From the NCBI GenBank assembly GCA_963823075.1, contig CAWGKE010000001.1, positions 310,001 through 374,000 on the forward strand: DNA of 64,000 nucleotides, written 5' to 3'. The translations under genes were made by a program, and so were the position numbers. Below are positions 16,054 to 25,153 of the stretch, one piece after another (within the stretch, counting starts at the first letter, position 1; each line of letters begins with the position of its first letter). The stretch comes from UBA4732 sp963823075. GTDB taxonomy: Bacteria > Planctomycetota > Planctomycetia > Gemmatales > Gemmataceae. The notes below the pieces were generated by a model. That model was given only the letters and a program-made list of their open reading frames with translations. It was not told the DNA's origin and ran no database searches.

Positions 16054-16346
16054 CCGTCGTCTTTCTCGATCCGGCAAAAGAAGAGTTGAAGGAGGCCGTC
16101 GCCTGCTACGACCGCCAGAGGGAAGGCCTCGGAGATGAATTCGCCGCGGAGGCGGCGGCCACGATCGACAGGATCGCCGCCTCGCCCGGCGCGGGCAGCC
16201 CGTTGGCTCCTGGGATCCGGCGCTGCAGAACCGACCGCTTTCCTTACGGTGTGGTCTACACCGTTCGAGGTGAGGACTTGATCCTCATCGCGGTCATGCA
16301 CCTGCGCCGTAGACCGGATTACTGGGCCGGCCGTTTGAAGGAATAA
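16050..16346 (+). CDS. toxin, RelE/ParE superfamily
   Basis: A 98-residue protein of the ParE/RelE fold: MTVVFLDPAKEELKEAVACYDRQREGLGDEFAAE, then a helix, RTDRFPYGVVYTVRGEDLILIAVMHLRRRPDYW at the C-terminal sheet. ParE-like toxins inhibit gyrase and RelE-like ones cut mRNA on the ribosome; RRPDYW is the usual ParE-family ending. The ATG overlaps the antitoxin stop (ATGA). The pair is intact and complete. Confidence 0.85.
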   Translation: MTVVFLDPAKEELKEAVACYDRQREGLGDEFAAEAAATIDRIAASPGAGSPLAPGIRRCRTDRFPYGVVYTVRGEDLILIAVMHLRRRPDYWAGRLKE

Positions 16347-16398
16347 GGGGGGGCATATACCGACGCGCCGGGTCGGTCGTGAAGGCCGTCAAAGCCCC

Positions 16399-16902
16399 TT
16401 ACCCGATCGGCAAATGCCGCAGCACGTCCAGCGAGCTGATGACGCCGACCAGCGCCAGGTCCTCGTCCACCACGAACAGCCGGTGGACCTTCAGATTCAG
16501 CATCTGTTCTACTACCTTGGCCGCCGCGGTTCGCAGACCGACCGTGAACACCACCGGCGTCATGATGTCGCGCACCCGTGTGGGGTCCACCACCTCGACC
16601 GAGAAGCCCTCGTGGCAAGGTCGCTGCGGCTTTTCCTCCCAGTCCTCGTTGGTGGTCAGCGCGGCGTGGCGGCCCTGCTCGCGCTCGTGAATGAGGATGT
16701 CGCCGCGGCTCAGGACGCCGACCGGCCGGCCGGCGTCGTCGATCACCGGGGCGGCGCCGAAGCCGCGGTCGGTCAACAGGGCGATCGCCTCTTGGATCGA
16801 GGCGCCCTGGTAGAGCGACACCGGGTTGGGACTCATCAAGTCCTCGGCCGTCACCTGCGCCAGGCTCAGCCGCTTCGCCGTCGGGGTGGTGACGTGGTTC
16901 AT
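16399..16902 (-). CDS. CBS-domain pair protein
   Basis: Two CBS domains in tandem bind adenosyl ligands (AMP, ATP or SAM) and usually regulate a partner. The 167 residues hold CBS1 (VTAEDLMSPNPVSLYQGASIQEAIALL to GVLSRGDIL) and CBS2 (RDIMTPVVFTVGLRTAAAKVVEQM to GVISSLDVLRHL); both end with the expected G-V-[LI]-S motif. ATG 16902 follows AAGGAGC at good spacing. No enzyme or channel domain is attached and no obvious partner is next door. It converges with the ParE-type toxin gene. Confidence 0.88.
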   Translation of the reverse strand: MNHVTTPTAKRLSLAQVTAEDLMSPNPVSLYQGASIQEAIALLTDRGFGAAPVIDDAGRPVGVLSRGDILIHEREQGRHAALTTNEDWEEKPQRPCHEGFSVEVVDPTRVRDIMTPVVFTVGLRTAAAKVVEQMLNLKVHRLFVVDEDLALVGVISSLDVLRHLPIG

Positions 16903-17310
16903 GGTTTTGCTCCTTGTTCGATCGGCAAACGCCCCGCAGGCGCAGTGCGCCCGATCCCTGCGTGCACGCGAGAATGGTTGCGGGTCGCCCGGCGCCGTTG
17001 AAGCTGCGAACGCCGTGCCGGACGGGCTGGGGGTTAGTTTACCCAGCGGAAAGCAGAGTTCCAGCGAAATCCGGCGACCAATGCGGTGCTTCCCTCGCAC
17101 AGCGACCGTGCGAATCCGCACGGGTTCGGCGTGCGGCGCCGGCGCGGCAAGCTGTTCCTGCCGCGCCGCGGACACCGGATGGCCCATCCGCGCGGCCGGA
17201 TCTGAAAAAAGAAGGTACCGGCGCGGCCCCGCGCAGTTTGACCGGCGGCGAACCGGCGGCAATAGTTGACCGTCGCCCGCCCACCGCACAGCGTCAGGAG
17301 GATGTTTGCC
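16903..17310. other. 408-base intergenic region
   Basis: Lies between the divergent CBS and BON genes. It holds no convincing reading frame. A possible promoter for the BON gene is TTGACC (17238-17243), a 17-base spacer and AATAGT (17261-17266); the -10 box is weak. A strong AGGAGG ribosome site lies at 17296-17301. Confidence 0.4.
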
Positions 17311-18057
17311 GTGACCTTCCGTTCCCAATACTGGCTGGCGGCCGCGCTGGGAGTGTGCATGGCGCATTCCTCGGGCGCATGCGCTGCCGAGCCGCCTCGC
17401 CTCGGTCCCCTTCCCGGCCAGCCGCTCCCCGCCGTCACCGACAATCAGCGAATCGCCAATGTCATCGCCGACCAGCTGCGGCAGAGCGCGGAGCTGCATG
17501 GTTATAACGTCGATGTGGTCTTCCAGAACGGCACGGCCCGCCTGACCGGCACGGTGGGCGATGCGGCCCAGCGTGAGGAAGTGCTGCGGGTCGCGCATGG
17601 CGTGCCCGGCGTGGATCGCGTGCAGGACCGCCTGACGCTGACCGGGGCCGTCACCCCGGCGCACGCCGACGAGCCGCCGCCGATCGCGCAGCCGCCGTCG
17701 CCGATCGCCGAGACGCCGCCTATTCGTCGCAACGACGGCCCGCCGCCCGGCGCCGCCCTCGCACCGCCGGCCGAGCCGGTCCCCATGTTCCAGGCCCCGG
17801 CGCCGTCGCCGTACGACCTGAATCCGCCGAAGATGCCGCCTTACGCCTGGCCGACCTACGCCCCGTACAACAACTACTCCCGCGTGGCCTATCCGCTGGC
17901 CTACCCCTACAACGCCTGGCCGTTCATCGGCCCCAACTACCCCTTCCCCAAGGTGCCGCTGGGCTGGCACTCGGTGAAGCTGGAATGGGACGACGGATAC
18001 TGGTGGTTCAGCAAGACCGCGACGAAATACAACTGGTGGCACCTGCGCTACTGGTAA
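17311..18057 (+). CDS. exported BON-domain protein with Pro/Tyr-rich C-terminus
   Basis: BON domains bind phospholipid membranes and are found in OsmY-type envelope proteins. The signal peptide (MTFRSQYWLAAALGVCMAHSSGACA) is followed by one BON domain (NQRIANVIADQLRQSAELHGYNVDVVFQNGTARLTGTV to GVDRVQDRLTL), then a Pro-rich linker and a C-terminal region rich in Tyr, Pro and Trp (YAWPTYAPYNNYSRVAYPLAYPYN in pieces). The ending SVKLEWDDGYWWF is a pattern I associate with planctomycete secreted proteins. I prefer GTG 17311 because AGGAGG ends 9 bases before it; ATG 17302 would touch the ribosome site. Length about 248 residues. Confidence 0.75.
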   Translation: MTFRSQYWLAAALGVCMAHSSGACAAEPPRLGPLPGQPLPAVTDNQRIANVIADQLRQSAELHGYNVDVVFQNGTARLTGTVGDAAQREEVLRVAHGVPGVDRVQDRLTLTGAVTPAHADEPPPIAQPPSPIAETPPIRRNDGPPPGAALAPPAEPVPMFQAPAPSPYDLNPPKMPPYAWPTYAPYNNYSRVAYPLAYPYNAWPFIGPNYPFPKVPLGWHSVKLEWDDGYWWFSKTATKYNWWHLRYW

Positions 18058-18077
18058 CAGGCCCGGCTCGGATGACG

Positions 18078-18131
18078 GAGCCGCGACCGTGAGAGGGCGG
18101 GGCGAAGACCGCTCCCTCACGGTCGCGGCTC
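18078..18131. repeat. inverted repeat, GAGCCGCGACCGTGAGGG family, copy 1
   Basis: Arms 18078-18100 and 18109-18131 pair (GAGCCGCGACCGTGAG with its complement). It sits between two convergent genes and its right arm supplies the last codons and stop of the phosphoesterase gene. A second copy lies at 42861-42918. Confidence 0.8.
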
Positions 18132-18791
18132 GGATGTTTTTCCAAGTCGTTTCCGGAGCGCCGCCAGCTCGCCGAAATCCAGCACGCGATCGCCGGCGAC
18201 GACGCCGCAGCGGAATTTCTGCCATTTCCGAGCGTTGATGACGTTGACGCCGGCCGCATCCTGCGAGAACGCCGGCAGCACGATCCGTTCTTCCCCGACA
18301 AGATAGCACGGCCCGGCGGCGCGGCTGGACCAGCGGACGCAGGGATGTTCATGACCGTGGATCACGGGGCCGTCCGGCAAGTGGCCGTCGCCGTGGACCA
18401 CGCGCCACCGGCCGACGCCGCAGCCGCCAGCGTGGATCGGCAGTCCCTGCCCGCCGCCTGCAACAACGCCACGGTCGTGGTTGCCGGGGACGACAGCGGC
18501 CAGTTCCACGCCGGCGCCGGTCATCCAGGCCCGAAGGTCCGCGGCCAGGTTGCCGAGGGGGCCGGCCTCGAACAGGTCGCCGGCGATTACGACTTGCCGC
18601 ACCGCATGAGCCGTAATCACCGACCGCAGCGGCGCTAGAATGAAACGCAGATCGGCGGGCGGAACGGCTTCACCGTCACGTCGGCGAGCCTCGTTATATC
18701 CGAGGTGCAAGTCGGCCAGCACCGCGGTCGCCGTCGGCCGGTGGACGGCGACGCGCTGCGGCGTCAGCAGCCATTCGTCGTGGACAAGCAT
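18117..18791 (-). CDS. metallophosphoesterase (DNA ligase-associated / PdeM-like)
   Basis: A two-metal phosphoesterase of 224 residues. Metal-binding motifs appear in order: ADLHLGY (26-32), GDLFE, GNHDR, HGDGH and HGHEHP, all with the expected Asp, Asn and His ligands. The layout and the ADLHLG start match the family found next to ligase-associated helicases (PdeM), but no ligase or helicase gene is adjacent, so a general role is safer. ATG 18791 is the start. The last residues (SEPRP) and the stop lie inside the repeat at 18078-18131, which suggests the original C-terminus was replaced when the repeat arrived. Confidence 0.85.
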   Translation of the reverse strand: MLVHDEWLLTPQRVAVHRPTATAVLADLHLGYNEARRRDGEAVPPADLRFILAPLRSVITAHAVRQVVIAGDLFEAGPLGNLAADLRAWMTGAGVELAAVVPGNHDRGVVAGGGQGLPIHAGGCGVGRWRVVHGDGHLPDGPVIHGHEHPCVRWSSRAAGPCYLVGEERIVLPAFSQDAAGVNVINARKWQKFRCGVVAGDRVLDFGELAALRKRLGKTSEPRP

Positions 18792-19022
18792 GATGTTTTC
18801 GTCTTACGTACCGTTTGAGCCGTAGAGCGGAGGACCGAGCCGCGCCCGTACTCGTGCTCTCCCCTGTTCGGCTTCATCATCCTAGGTAGAGTCGGCGGTC
18901 CATGAAAACGGTGGCCAAGTCCGGCCGCCGCGCCGACTCACCACGCCGCGGTTCAAGCGTCCCCATCGGCAGGGCCGAAAACCGTAGAATAAACCGCGTC
19001 CCCCGACCTCACGGACACGGCC

Positions 19023-19775
19023 ATGAACCTCCTCGTCACCGCCGGCAACACCCTCGCCCCCATTGACCGCGTGCGCGGCCTCACCAACGTCTTCACCGGA
19101 CGCACCGGCGCCGCCTTCGCCCTGCACGCCCACGACCGCGGCCACCGCGTCGTCCTCCTTACCTCCCGACCCGAGGCCGTCGCCGCTCTCCGCACCGACG
19201 CCGCCGAAATCGCCGAGCGCTGGACGCAGCTCCGCTACAGCACCTTCGACGAGCTGCATCATCTCATGAAAAAGCACGTCCGCGACGGCGGATTGGACGC
19301 CGTCGTTCACTCCGCGGCCATCAGCGACTACCTCCCGGCCGGCGTCTACGCCCCCGCCGAAGGCACGCGCTTCTTTCCCGACGACGGCGTGTGGACCGGC
19401 CCCGCCGATGAGCCGCCCCGCCTCGACGACCGGGCCGCCCCAAAGGTCAAGAGCGACGAGCCGGAACTCTGGCTCCGCCTCGTGCGGGCGCCCAAGCTGA
19501 TCGACCACATCCGCGCCGACTGGGGCTTCCGCGGCGTTCTCGTCAAGTTCAAGCTGGAAGTCGGCCTCGACGAGAAACAGCTCCTGGAACTCGCCGAGTC
19601 GTCGCGCGTCTTTTCCGGCGCCAACCTCATGGTCGCCAACACCCTGGAAGGCGCCGGCTCCCACGCCTACCTCGGACCGCTGCCCGACGGCTACCAGTAC
19701 GTCCGCCGCGCCGACCTGCCCACCCGCCTCCTCGACGCCGTGGAAGTCCTTCATGGAGAGCGGAAGGATGGCTAA
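19023..19775 (+). CDS. coaB: phosphopantothenate-cysteine ligase, stand-alone CoaB
   Basis: Joins 4'-phosphopantothenate and cysteine in coenzyme A synthesis. The 250-residue protein begins MNLLVTAGNTLAPIDRVRGLTN, the family's nucleotide-binding start, and has HSAAISDYLPA, LIDHIRADWG, FKLEVG and SGANLMVANTLEG in the expected order. Bacteria usually carry a fused CoaBC with the decarboxylase first; here CoaB is separate and comes before CoaC. The next gene starts 8 bases before this stop codon, so the two enzymes are probably made together. Confidence 0.85.
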   Translation: MNLLVTAGNTLAPIDRVRGLTNVFTGRTGAAFALHAHDRGHRVVLLTSRPEAVAALRTDAAEIAERWTQLRYSTFDELHHLMKKHVRDGGLDAVVHSAAISDYLPAGVYAPAEGTRFFPDDGVWTGPADEPPRLDDRAAPKVKSDEPELWLRLVRAPKLIDHIRADWGFRGVLVKFKLEVGLDEKQLLELAESSRVFSGANLMVANTLEGAGSHAYLGPLPDGYQYVRRADLPTRLLDAVEVLHGERKDG

Positions 19776-20439
19776 CGTCCTGCTCGGCGTCACCGGCTCC
19801 GTCGCCGCTCTCAAAACGCCGATTCTCCACGCACGATTGAAGGGCCTTGGTCATGCGATCAAGATCGTCGCCACGCAGGCGTCGCTCTACTTCTTCGACC
19901 CCGCCGCCGTCGATCCGCTCGACCCCGACCGGCCGGAGCGCAACCCCGCCGTCGTCGTCCTGGACGAGGACGAATGGCCGGGCCGCGACGCCGGCGGCCG
20001 CTATGAGCGCGGCGACGACGTGCTGCACATCGAATTGCGGCGCTGGGCCGACCTGCTGCTGATCGCGCCGTTGGACGCAAACACGCTCGGCAAGCTGGCG
20101 GCCGGCCTGGCCGACAACTGCCTCACCTGCGTCTGGCGCGCCTGGGACCCCGACCGGCCCGTCGTGCTGGCCCCGGCCATGAATACGCTGATGTGGCGGC
20201 ACCCGCTGACGGCCCGCTGCCTGCGCCAGCTCGCCCTCGACGCCGGCGCCCTGCCGGCCCCGCCGGACATGCGCGAGGACGACCTCGTCGATTGGATCAA
20301 CGCCCGCTGTCCGCGCCTGCGCGTGGCCGGGCCGGAGAACCGGCGGCTGGCCTGCGGCGACGTGGGCGTCGGCGCCCTGGCGGACCCGGAGGCCGTCGTG
20401 GCTGTCGTCCAGTCTCTTCTCGATGGGGGCGGCCAATAG
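19768..20439 (+). CDS. coaC: phosphopantothenoylcysteine decarboxylase, stand-alone CoaC-like flavoprotein
   Basis: Decarboxylates phosphopantothenoylcysteine using FMN. The 223-residue protein has the flavoprotein start NVLLGVTGSVAALKTP, the probable active-site His in DVLHIELRRWADLLLIAPLDANTLGKLAAGLADN, the PAMNTLMW motif, and the substrate-clamp cysteine in LACGDVGVGALAD. These match the HFCD family, including plant and yeast HAL3-type enzymes. ATG 19768 follows GGAGAGCGGAAGG. Together with the overlapping coaB it replaces the usual fused CoaBC. Confidence 0.85.
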   Translation: MANVLLGVTGSVAALKTPILHARLKGLGHAIKIVATQASLYFFDPAAVDPLDPDRPERNPAVVVLDEDEWPGRDAGGRYERGDDVLHIELRRWADLLLIAPLDANTLGKLAAGLADNCLTCVWRAWDPDRPVVLAPAMNTLMWRHPLTARCLRQLALDAGALPAPPDMREDDLVDWINARCPRLRVAGPENRRLACGDVGVGALADPEAVVAVVQSLLDGGGQ

Positions 20440-20517
20440 AATGATGAGCGATGAACGATGAACGATGAGTTTAGAGAGTCTTTGATTCATCATTCATCGT
20501 TCCTCGCTCATCATTCC
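20439..20517. repeat. inverted repeat of GATGAACGATGAA units
   Basis: Short direct repeats (GATGAGCGATGAACGATGAACGATG in overlapping units) at 20440-20468 pair with TCATCATTCATCGTTCCTCGCTCATC at 20488-20515. The design resembles the AAGGATGAA repeats at 25154 and 30147: tandem seven-base units facing their own complement. Confidence 0.75.
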
Positions 20518-20535
20518 GACGGGGACAGCCCACGC

Positions 20536-23068
20536 ATGAAAACCTGTTCCATCTGCCGCACCGAGAACGCCGACGCGAACAAGTTCTGCCAGCAATGCGG
20601 CCGTTCGCTGGACGCCGACGCCGACGCCCCCCTCGAAGCCACCGTCCGCTGGACCGGCGGCCCGCTGTCGGCCCGGCTCGGTCCCGTCCCCGCCATGCCG
20701 GTCGAGAAGCTGTTCGCCGCCAAGGCCCGCATCGTCATCGGCCGCGGCGCCGATTGCGACGTCGTCCTGCCGCACCCCCTCGTCTCGCGCTACCATGCTC
20801 TCGTCGAGCGCCGGCCGGAAGGGCTGCGCCTGAGCGACCTGTCCAGCGTCAACGGCGTCTTCGTCGCCGGCCGCCGCATCGCCGACCCCGTTCTCATCAA
20901 GGAAGGCGAACAGGTCGGCATCGGGCCGTTCCTTTTTTCGCTCCGCGAAGGGGTGATTCATTCGCTCGACAACGGCCGCAGCCTCCGCCTGGAGGCGCGC
21001 GGCCTGGAAAAGGTCGTGCCGGTGGGCCGCGGCCAGACGCGCAAACTGCTCGACGGCATCGACCTGATCGTGCAGCCCGGCGAGTTCGTCAGCCTGCTCG
21101 GGCCGAGCGGCTCCGGCAAGAGCACGCTCATGGATTGCCTCAACGGCCGGCGCCGCGCCACCGGCGGCAAGGTGCTGGCCAACGGCGAGGATTTCTACCG
21201 CCACTTCGACAACTTCCGCCAGTCGCTCGGCTACGTTCCGCAGAAGGACATCGTCCACAACGGCCTCACCGTCAAGCGGGCTCTACTACACCGCCCGTCT
21301 GCGCCTGCCGACCGACACCGGCCGCGACGAGCTGCGCCATCGCATCGAATCGGTCATGAAAGAGATGGAATTAGGGCCTCACGCCGACACGCTCATCGCC
21401 AACCTCAGCGGCGGCCAGATCAAGCGCGTCAGCCTCGGCGCCGAGCTGCTGGCCAAGCCGTGCCTGCTCTACATCGACGAGGCCACCAGCGGCCTCGACG
21501 CCGGCACCGAGTCGCGCATGATGCGCCTGTTCCGCCGCCTGGCCGACGACGGCCGCTCCATCCTCTGCATCACGCACAACGTCGATAACGTCGAGCAATG
21601 CCACCTCGCGCTGGTGCTGGCCCGCGGCAAGCTCGTCTACCTCGGGCCGCCGGGCGAGGCGCCGAAATACTTCGGGGTCTCCCGCATCAGCGAGATTTAC
21701 GACTGCATTGGTAGAAAATCCGTGGAGGAGTGGGAGAAGGACTATCGGGCCAGCGACCTGCACAAGGAGTTCGTGGCCAGGCGGCAGGCTGAGTCCGCGG
21801 CGCCGCCCGCGGCGGCGGTGGCGCCGCGGCTGTCGCCGCAGCTGGGCGAGAGCAGCGCGACGCACAAGCCGGCGCCGGGCAAGCCGCTGGCGGATCGCTT
21901 CCGCCGGCTGACCGAGCAGTACCTCCACTTCCGGCAAATGCTGACGCCGATCCTGGACCAGTGGCGGCAGTTCCGCGTCCTGACGGCCCGTTACGTCGAA
22001 CTGCTTTGGGGCGACCGGCGCGGCCTGGTGCTGCTGCTGTTGCAGGCGCCCATCGTGGCCGCGGTCATTCTCGTCGGCTTCTGGGACATGCCGTTCCGCG
22101 GCGTCGTCAGCCCCTTCGACGCCTATGTCGGCGGCGACGGCGAGCTGACCGGGGACGCGAAAAAAGTCCTCGGCGAGTGGAAAATGGTGGTCCACATGGG
22201 CGGCAAGCCCGTCGAGATGACGGGGGCGGACGCCTACGACGTCTACCGCCAGGCGACGAAAAAGCTGTCCGCGCTGGGGTCGGTCCCCGGGCGAGAGGCG
22301 CTGGCGAAGATGGTGCAGGAGAACAGCCCGATTGAGATCGACTTCAGAGGCCAAAAGTTCACGCTGACCGACGCCGAGTGGCGACAGGTGCGGCAGGACT
22401 TCGAGCGGCTGAACCCGCGCAACAGCTACATGCTGCTCTTCATGGTGGTCGTGGTGGTGATGTGGTTCGGCTGCAACAACGCCGCCAAGGAGATCGTCAA
22501 GGAGGAGGCGATTTACAGCCGCGAGCGGGCGGTCAACCTCGGCGTGGCGCCGTACCTGGCGAGCAAGTTCGTGGTGATGAGCGTCGTCACCCTGCTGCAC
22601 GCACTGATTCTGATGGCGGTGGTGTTCGGAGTGCTGGAGGGGCGGGCAGCGCTGTTCGCGGGCTACGCCGCGCCGCCGCCGGACTTCCAGATCGGCTACC
22701 CGGCCATGTTCGGCGTGCTGGCGCTTCTGTCGATGACCGGCGTGGCGTCCGGCCTGTTGCTGTCGGCGGTCGTCGCCACGCCGGACCGCGCCAACGCGCT
22801 TCTGCCCTATGTGCTGATCCCGCAGTTCATTCTCGGCGGCGGCTTTTTGAGCGTGAAGGAAGGGATGCTGCCGGTGCTGGCGTGGTTCTTGTCGCCGGTC
22901 TACTGGGCCTACCGCGCCGTCCACCTCGGCGCCAACCAGCTGCCCGAGACGTTCCCCGGCCGCGTCGATTACGTGGACGAGCTGGGGCTGCCGTGCGCGG
23001 CGCTGGTCGGCATGACGGTCGTGCTGCTGGCGCTGACCTTCTGGGCGCTGCGCGGCAAGGAAGCGTGA
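20536..23068 (+). CDS. FHA-domain ABC-2 type transporter (ABCG/White-like half-transporter), frame broken
   Basis: Combines a zinc ribbon (CSICRTENADANKFCQQCG), an FHA phosphothreonine-binding domain (IVIGRGADCDVVLPHPLVSRYHALVE, SSVNGVF), an ABC ATPase (Walker A GPSGSGKST, signature LSGGQIKRVSLG, Walker B LLYIDEATSGLD) and a C-terminal ABC-2 membrane domain with about six helices. The frame shifts near 21280: VKRALL in one frame must continue as LYYTARLRLPTDTGRD in the next, most simply by loss of two bases from a GCGC stretch. Repaired length is about 844 residues. FHA-ABCG proteins are common in planctomycetes and cyanobacteria; the FHA domain suggests control by a Ser/Thr kinase. The substrate is unknown. 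Confidence 0.85.
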
Positions 23069-23071
23069 ATC

Positions 23072-23136
23072 GTTTAGCCGCTCTTCGCAGAAGAGCGCGT
23101 CGGCGAGAAACGCTCTTCTGCGAAGAGCGGCTAAAC
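23072..23136. repeat. GTTTAGCCGC palindrome, two-arm form, copy 1
   Basis: Arms 23072-23097 and 23111-23136 are inverted copies. Each arm holds an inner hairpin TCTTCGCAGAAGA. It lies 4 bases after the transporter stop and 7 bases before the convergent serpin stop, so it could end transcription from both sides. Confidence 0.88.
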
Positions 23137-23142
23137 CGCCGC

Positions 23143-24384
23143 TCACTTGGTCGGGTCGGCCAACCGGCCGAGGAAGAGGATGCTCCCGGAGCGCGTATCG
23201 CGGATCAGGAACAGGAACGGGTGGTCCGCCCGAAAGACCGGCTTGGGCGGCTCGACCCGCACGGCCGACGCCTCGGCGACGGTGACGGCGGTGGCGCCGG
23301 CCGCTTCCGTGCCTTCCTCGTTGACGTCGATGTACGCCTGGTGAATCACCTTGGAGATGTAGAGGTCGCCCGGTTTGCCCGCCATGCCGGACAGGTCGGC
23401 CTTCTGGTCGTCGAACGCCAGCTTCATGCCCATTGCGGAGAGGGTATCCGCCAGCAGGACGCGCTGCTCCGTCCTGAACTTCGGCAGCGACACGATCACT
23501 TCCTGCTTTTGCAGCTTGCCGATCCAGCCGTCCAGCTTATCGGCCGTGAGGTCTTTCTCCAGGTCGGCCACGCCTTCGATCTTCTTGGGCAGCAGCACCA
23601 CCATCGACAGCTCGCCCTTGGCGTACGGCATCTCCAGCGCCTGGAGCGTGGCGTTTTCCAGGTAGCCGTACTTCCCGGTCTGGTTCATCATCGGGGCCTT
23701 GATCTGCCAGTCGGAGGCGCGGTGGAACAGCTCGTCGTGGGTGGCGTCCTTCTTGAACGGGCTGGTCCAGTCGCCCTTGAAGTAGATCGCGTTGGTCAGC
23801 ACCAGCCGGGTCAGGTCCGTGAGATCGCCTTCGTGGAGGAGGTCCTTGATCTTGTCGTTGGTCTGCTTTTCCACCCAGGCGTTGATCGTCTTCCGCGCCG
23901 CCTCGTGGGCGGTCTTGAAATCCACCTCGTTGAGTCCGGCGCCGTAGTCGTCGTTGAGCAGCTGGATGAAGTCGGCCTTGAATCCATAATCCTTCTGGCC
24001 CCACAGGGCGTTGGCCGTGGTGAGCTGGCAGCCGCGCTTCTTGTCGGCCGGGTCGCCGTTGACCTCCTTGATGAGAGCGGCGAAAGCCGCGTGCAGCTTG
24101 TCCTGGGGCAGGGTGAAATGCAGAACCTTGTCCATCTCGGCGGCGGTGTCGCCCTTCGCGCCAGCGCGGGTCATGGCCAGCGCCGTTGAGATGCTGTACG
24201 GCGAGAAGAACAGGTTACCGTCCTGCCCGCGCAGTTTGGCGTAGAGGTCGAGGGCGAACTGCGTGTCGCCCTGGACGATGGCGGTGTAATCGGGCTTGGC
24301 GTTGTCGGGCTTTTCGGCGGCCGCGACGGTCACGACCGCCAGGGCCGACACGGTCAGTAAGCCCGCGATGATGATCTGTTTCAT
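23143..24384 (-). CDS. secreted serpin (serine protease inhibitor)
   Basis: Serpins trap proteases by suicide cleavage of a reactive-centre loop. The 413-residue protein has a signal peptide (MKQIIIAGLLTVSALAVVTVAAA) and the full fold: NLFFSPYSISTALAMTRAGAKGDTAAEM, LTNAIYFKGDW, and the hinge NEEGTEAAGATAVTVAEA followed by PFLFLIRDTRSGSILFLGRL. The hinge has Gly, Thr, Glu and small residues at P15-P9, as in inhibitory serpins. Counting from the hinge puts Ala-Ser at P1-P1', but the loop is a few residues longer than in antitrypsin, so the cut site is uncertain. GGAG lies 9 bases before ATG 24384. It probably protects the envelope from outside proteases. Confidence 0.9.
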   Translation of the reverse strand: MKQIIIAGLLTVSALAVVTVAAAEKPDNAKPDYTAIVQGDTQFALDLYAKLRGQDGNLFFSPYSISTALAMTRAGAKGDTAAEMDKVLHFTLPQDKLHAAFAALIKEVNGDPADKKRGCQLTTANALWGQKDYGFKADFIQLLNDDYGAGLNEVDFKTAHEAARKTINAWVEKQTNDKIKDLLHEGDLTDLTRLVLTNAIYFKGDWTSPFKKDATHDELFHRASDWQIKAPMMNQTGKYGYLENATLQALEMPYAKGELSMVVLLPKKIEGVADLEKDLTADKLDGWIGKLQKQEVIVSLPKFRTEQRVLLADTLSAMGMKLAFDDQKADLSGMAGKPGDLYISKVIHQAYIDVNEEGTEAAGATAVTVAEASAVRVEPPKPVFRADHPFLFLIRDTRSGSILFLGRLADPTK

Positions 24385-24508
24385 ATCATTCTCCGGTTCG
24401 GTGAGAGACGGGATGCGGGGCGCCCGGTGTTGTTCAGACGGTTTGGAGCGCACGATAGTTTTCCCGAAATGAGACGACCGGCCCCCAATCGACGGCGGGC
24501 CGCCCCCC

Positions 24509-25148
24509 CTATGCGAACTCGGCCTTGCACGCCAAGGCAGTGCGCAGCCGCGCGAGATACTGGCGGCGCGGAATCTCCACGGCCCCGAGACGCGCCGTGT
24601 GGTCGTTGAGATATTGCACGTCGAACAGCCGAAAGCCGTGCTCGCGCAGCCGTTGCACGAGATGCACCAGCGCCACCTTGGAGCCGTCGCGGATGCGCGT
24701 GAACATCGACTCGCCGGCGAACAGGCCGCCCACCGCCACGCCGTAGACGCCGCCGGCCAGCTCGCCGTCGCGCCACGCCTCGACGCTGTGCGCCCAGCCG
24801 AGGCGGTGCAGCGTGGTGTAGGCCTCGATCATGGCCGGCGTGATCCAGATCCCCTGGCCGGGACGGTCGGCGCAACCGCGAATCACGGCGCCGAAGGCCG
24901 TGTCGATGGTGGTGGTGAAGCGGCCGGAGCGGATGGTGTGGGCCAAGCGGCGAGAGACGTGAAGGCCGTCCAGCTCAAAGATCGCGCGGGTCGGGCGACC
25001 ACCACAAGATCGGCGTGGTTTCATCGAACCACGGGAAGATGCCGCGACGGTACGCCTCCAGCAGGCGCGTCGGGCCGAGGTCGCCGCCCACGCCCACCAG
25101 ACCGTCGGCGTCGGCCCGCTCGGGGTCGAGAAAGAGGCTCTTGGGCAT
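24509..25148 (-). CDS. aat: leucyl/phenylalanyl-tRNA-protein transferase, frame broken
   Basis: Adds Leu or Phe from tRNA to proteins with N-terminal Arg or Lys, marking them for ClpS/ClpAP. The N-terminal part from ATG 25148 reads MPKSLFLDPERADADGLVGVGGDL and then YRRGIFPWF, ILWWSPDPR. The frame must change near 24990, where a CGCGCG stretch seems two bases short, and continues as RAIFELDGLHVSRRL, GCADRPGQGIWITPAMIEAY, GWAHSVEAW, GVYGVAVGGLFAGESMF and HLVQRLREHGFRLFDVQY to the stop at 24509. All family motifs are present across the break, so the repaired 213-residue protein should be functional. Confidence 0.88.
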
Positions 25149-25153
25149 GATAG

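Noticed and set aside
15790..16346. Toxin-antitoxin pair as part of a mobile island
   Set aside because: Base composition matches the neighbours and there is no integrase, transposase or att-like repeat.
16903..18309. Long minus-strand frame upstream of the CBS gene
   Set aside because: Arg-rich, without domains, and opposite the BON gene; AAGGAGC before ATG 16902 marks the true start.
20439..20517. Possible replication origin or iteron cluster
   Set aside because: Repeats face each other, lie between ordinary genes, and have no DnaA boxes, dnaA or rep gene nearby.
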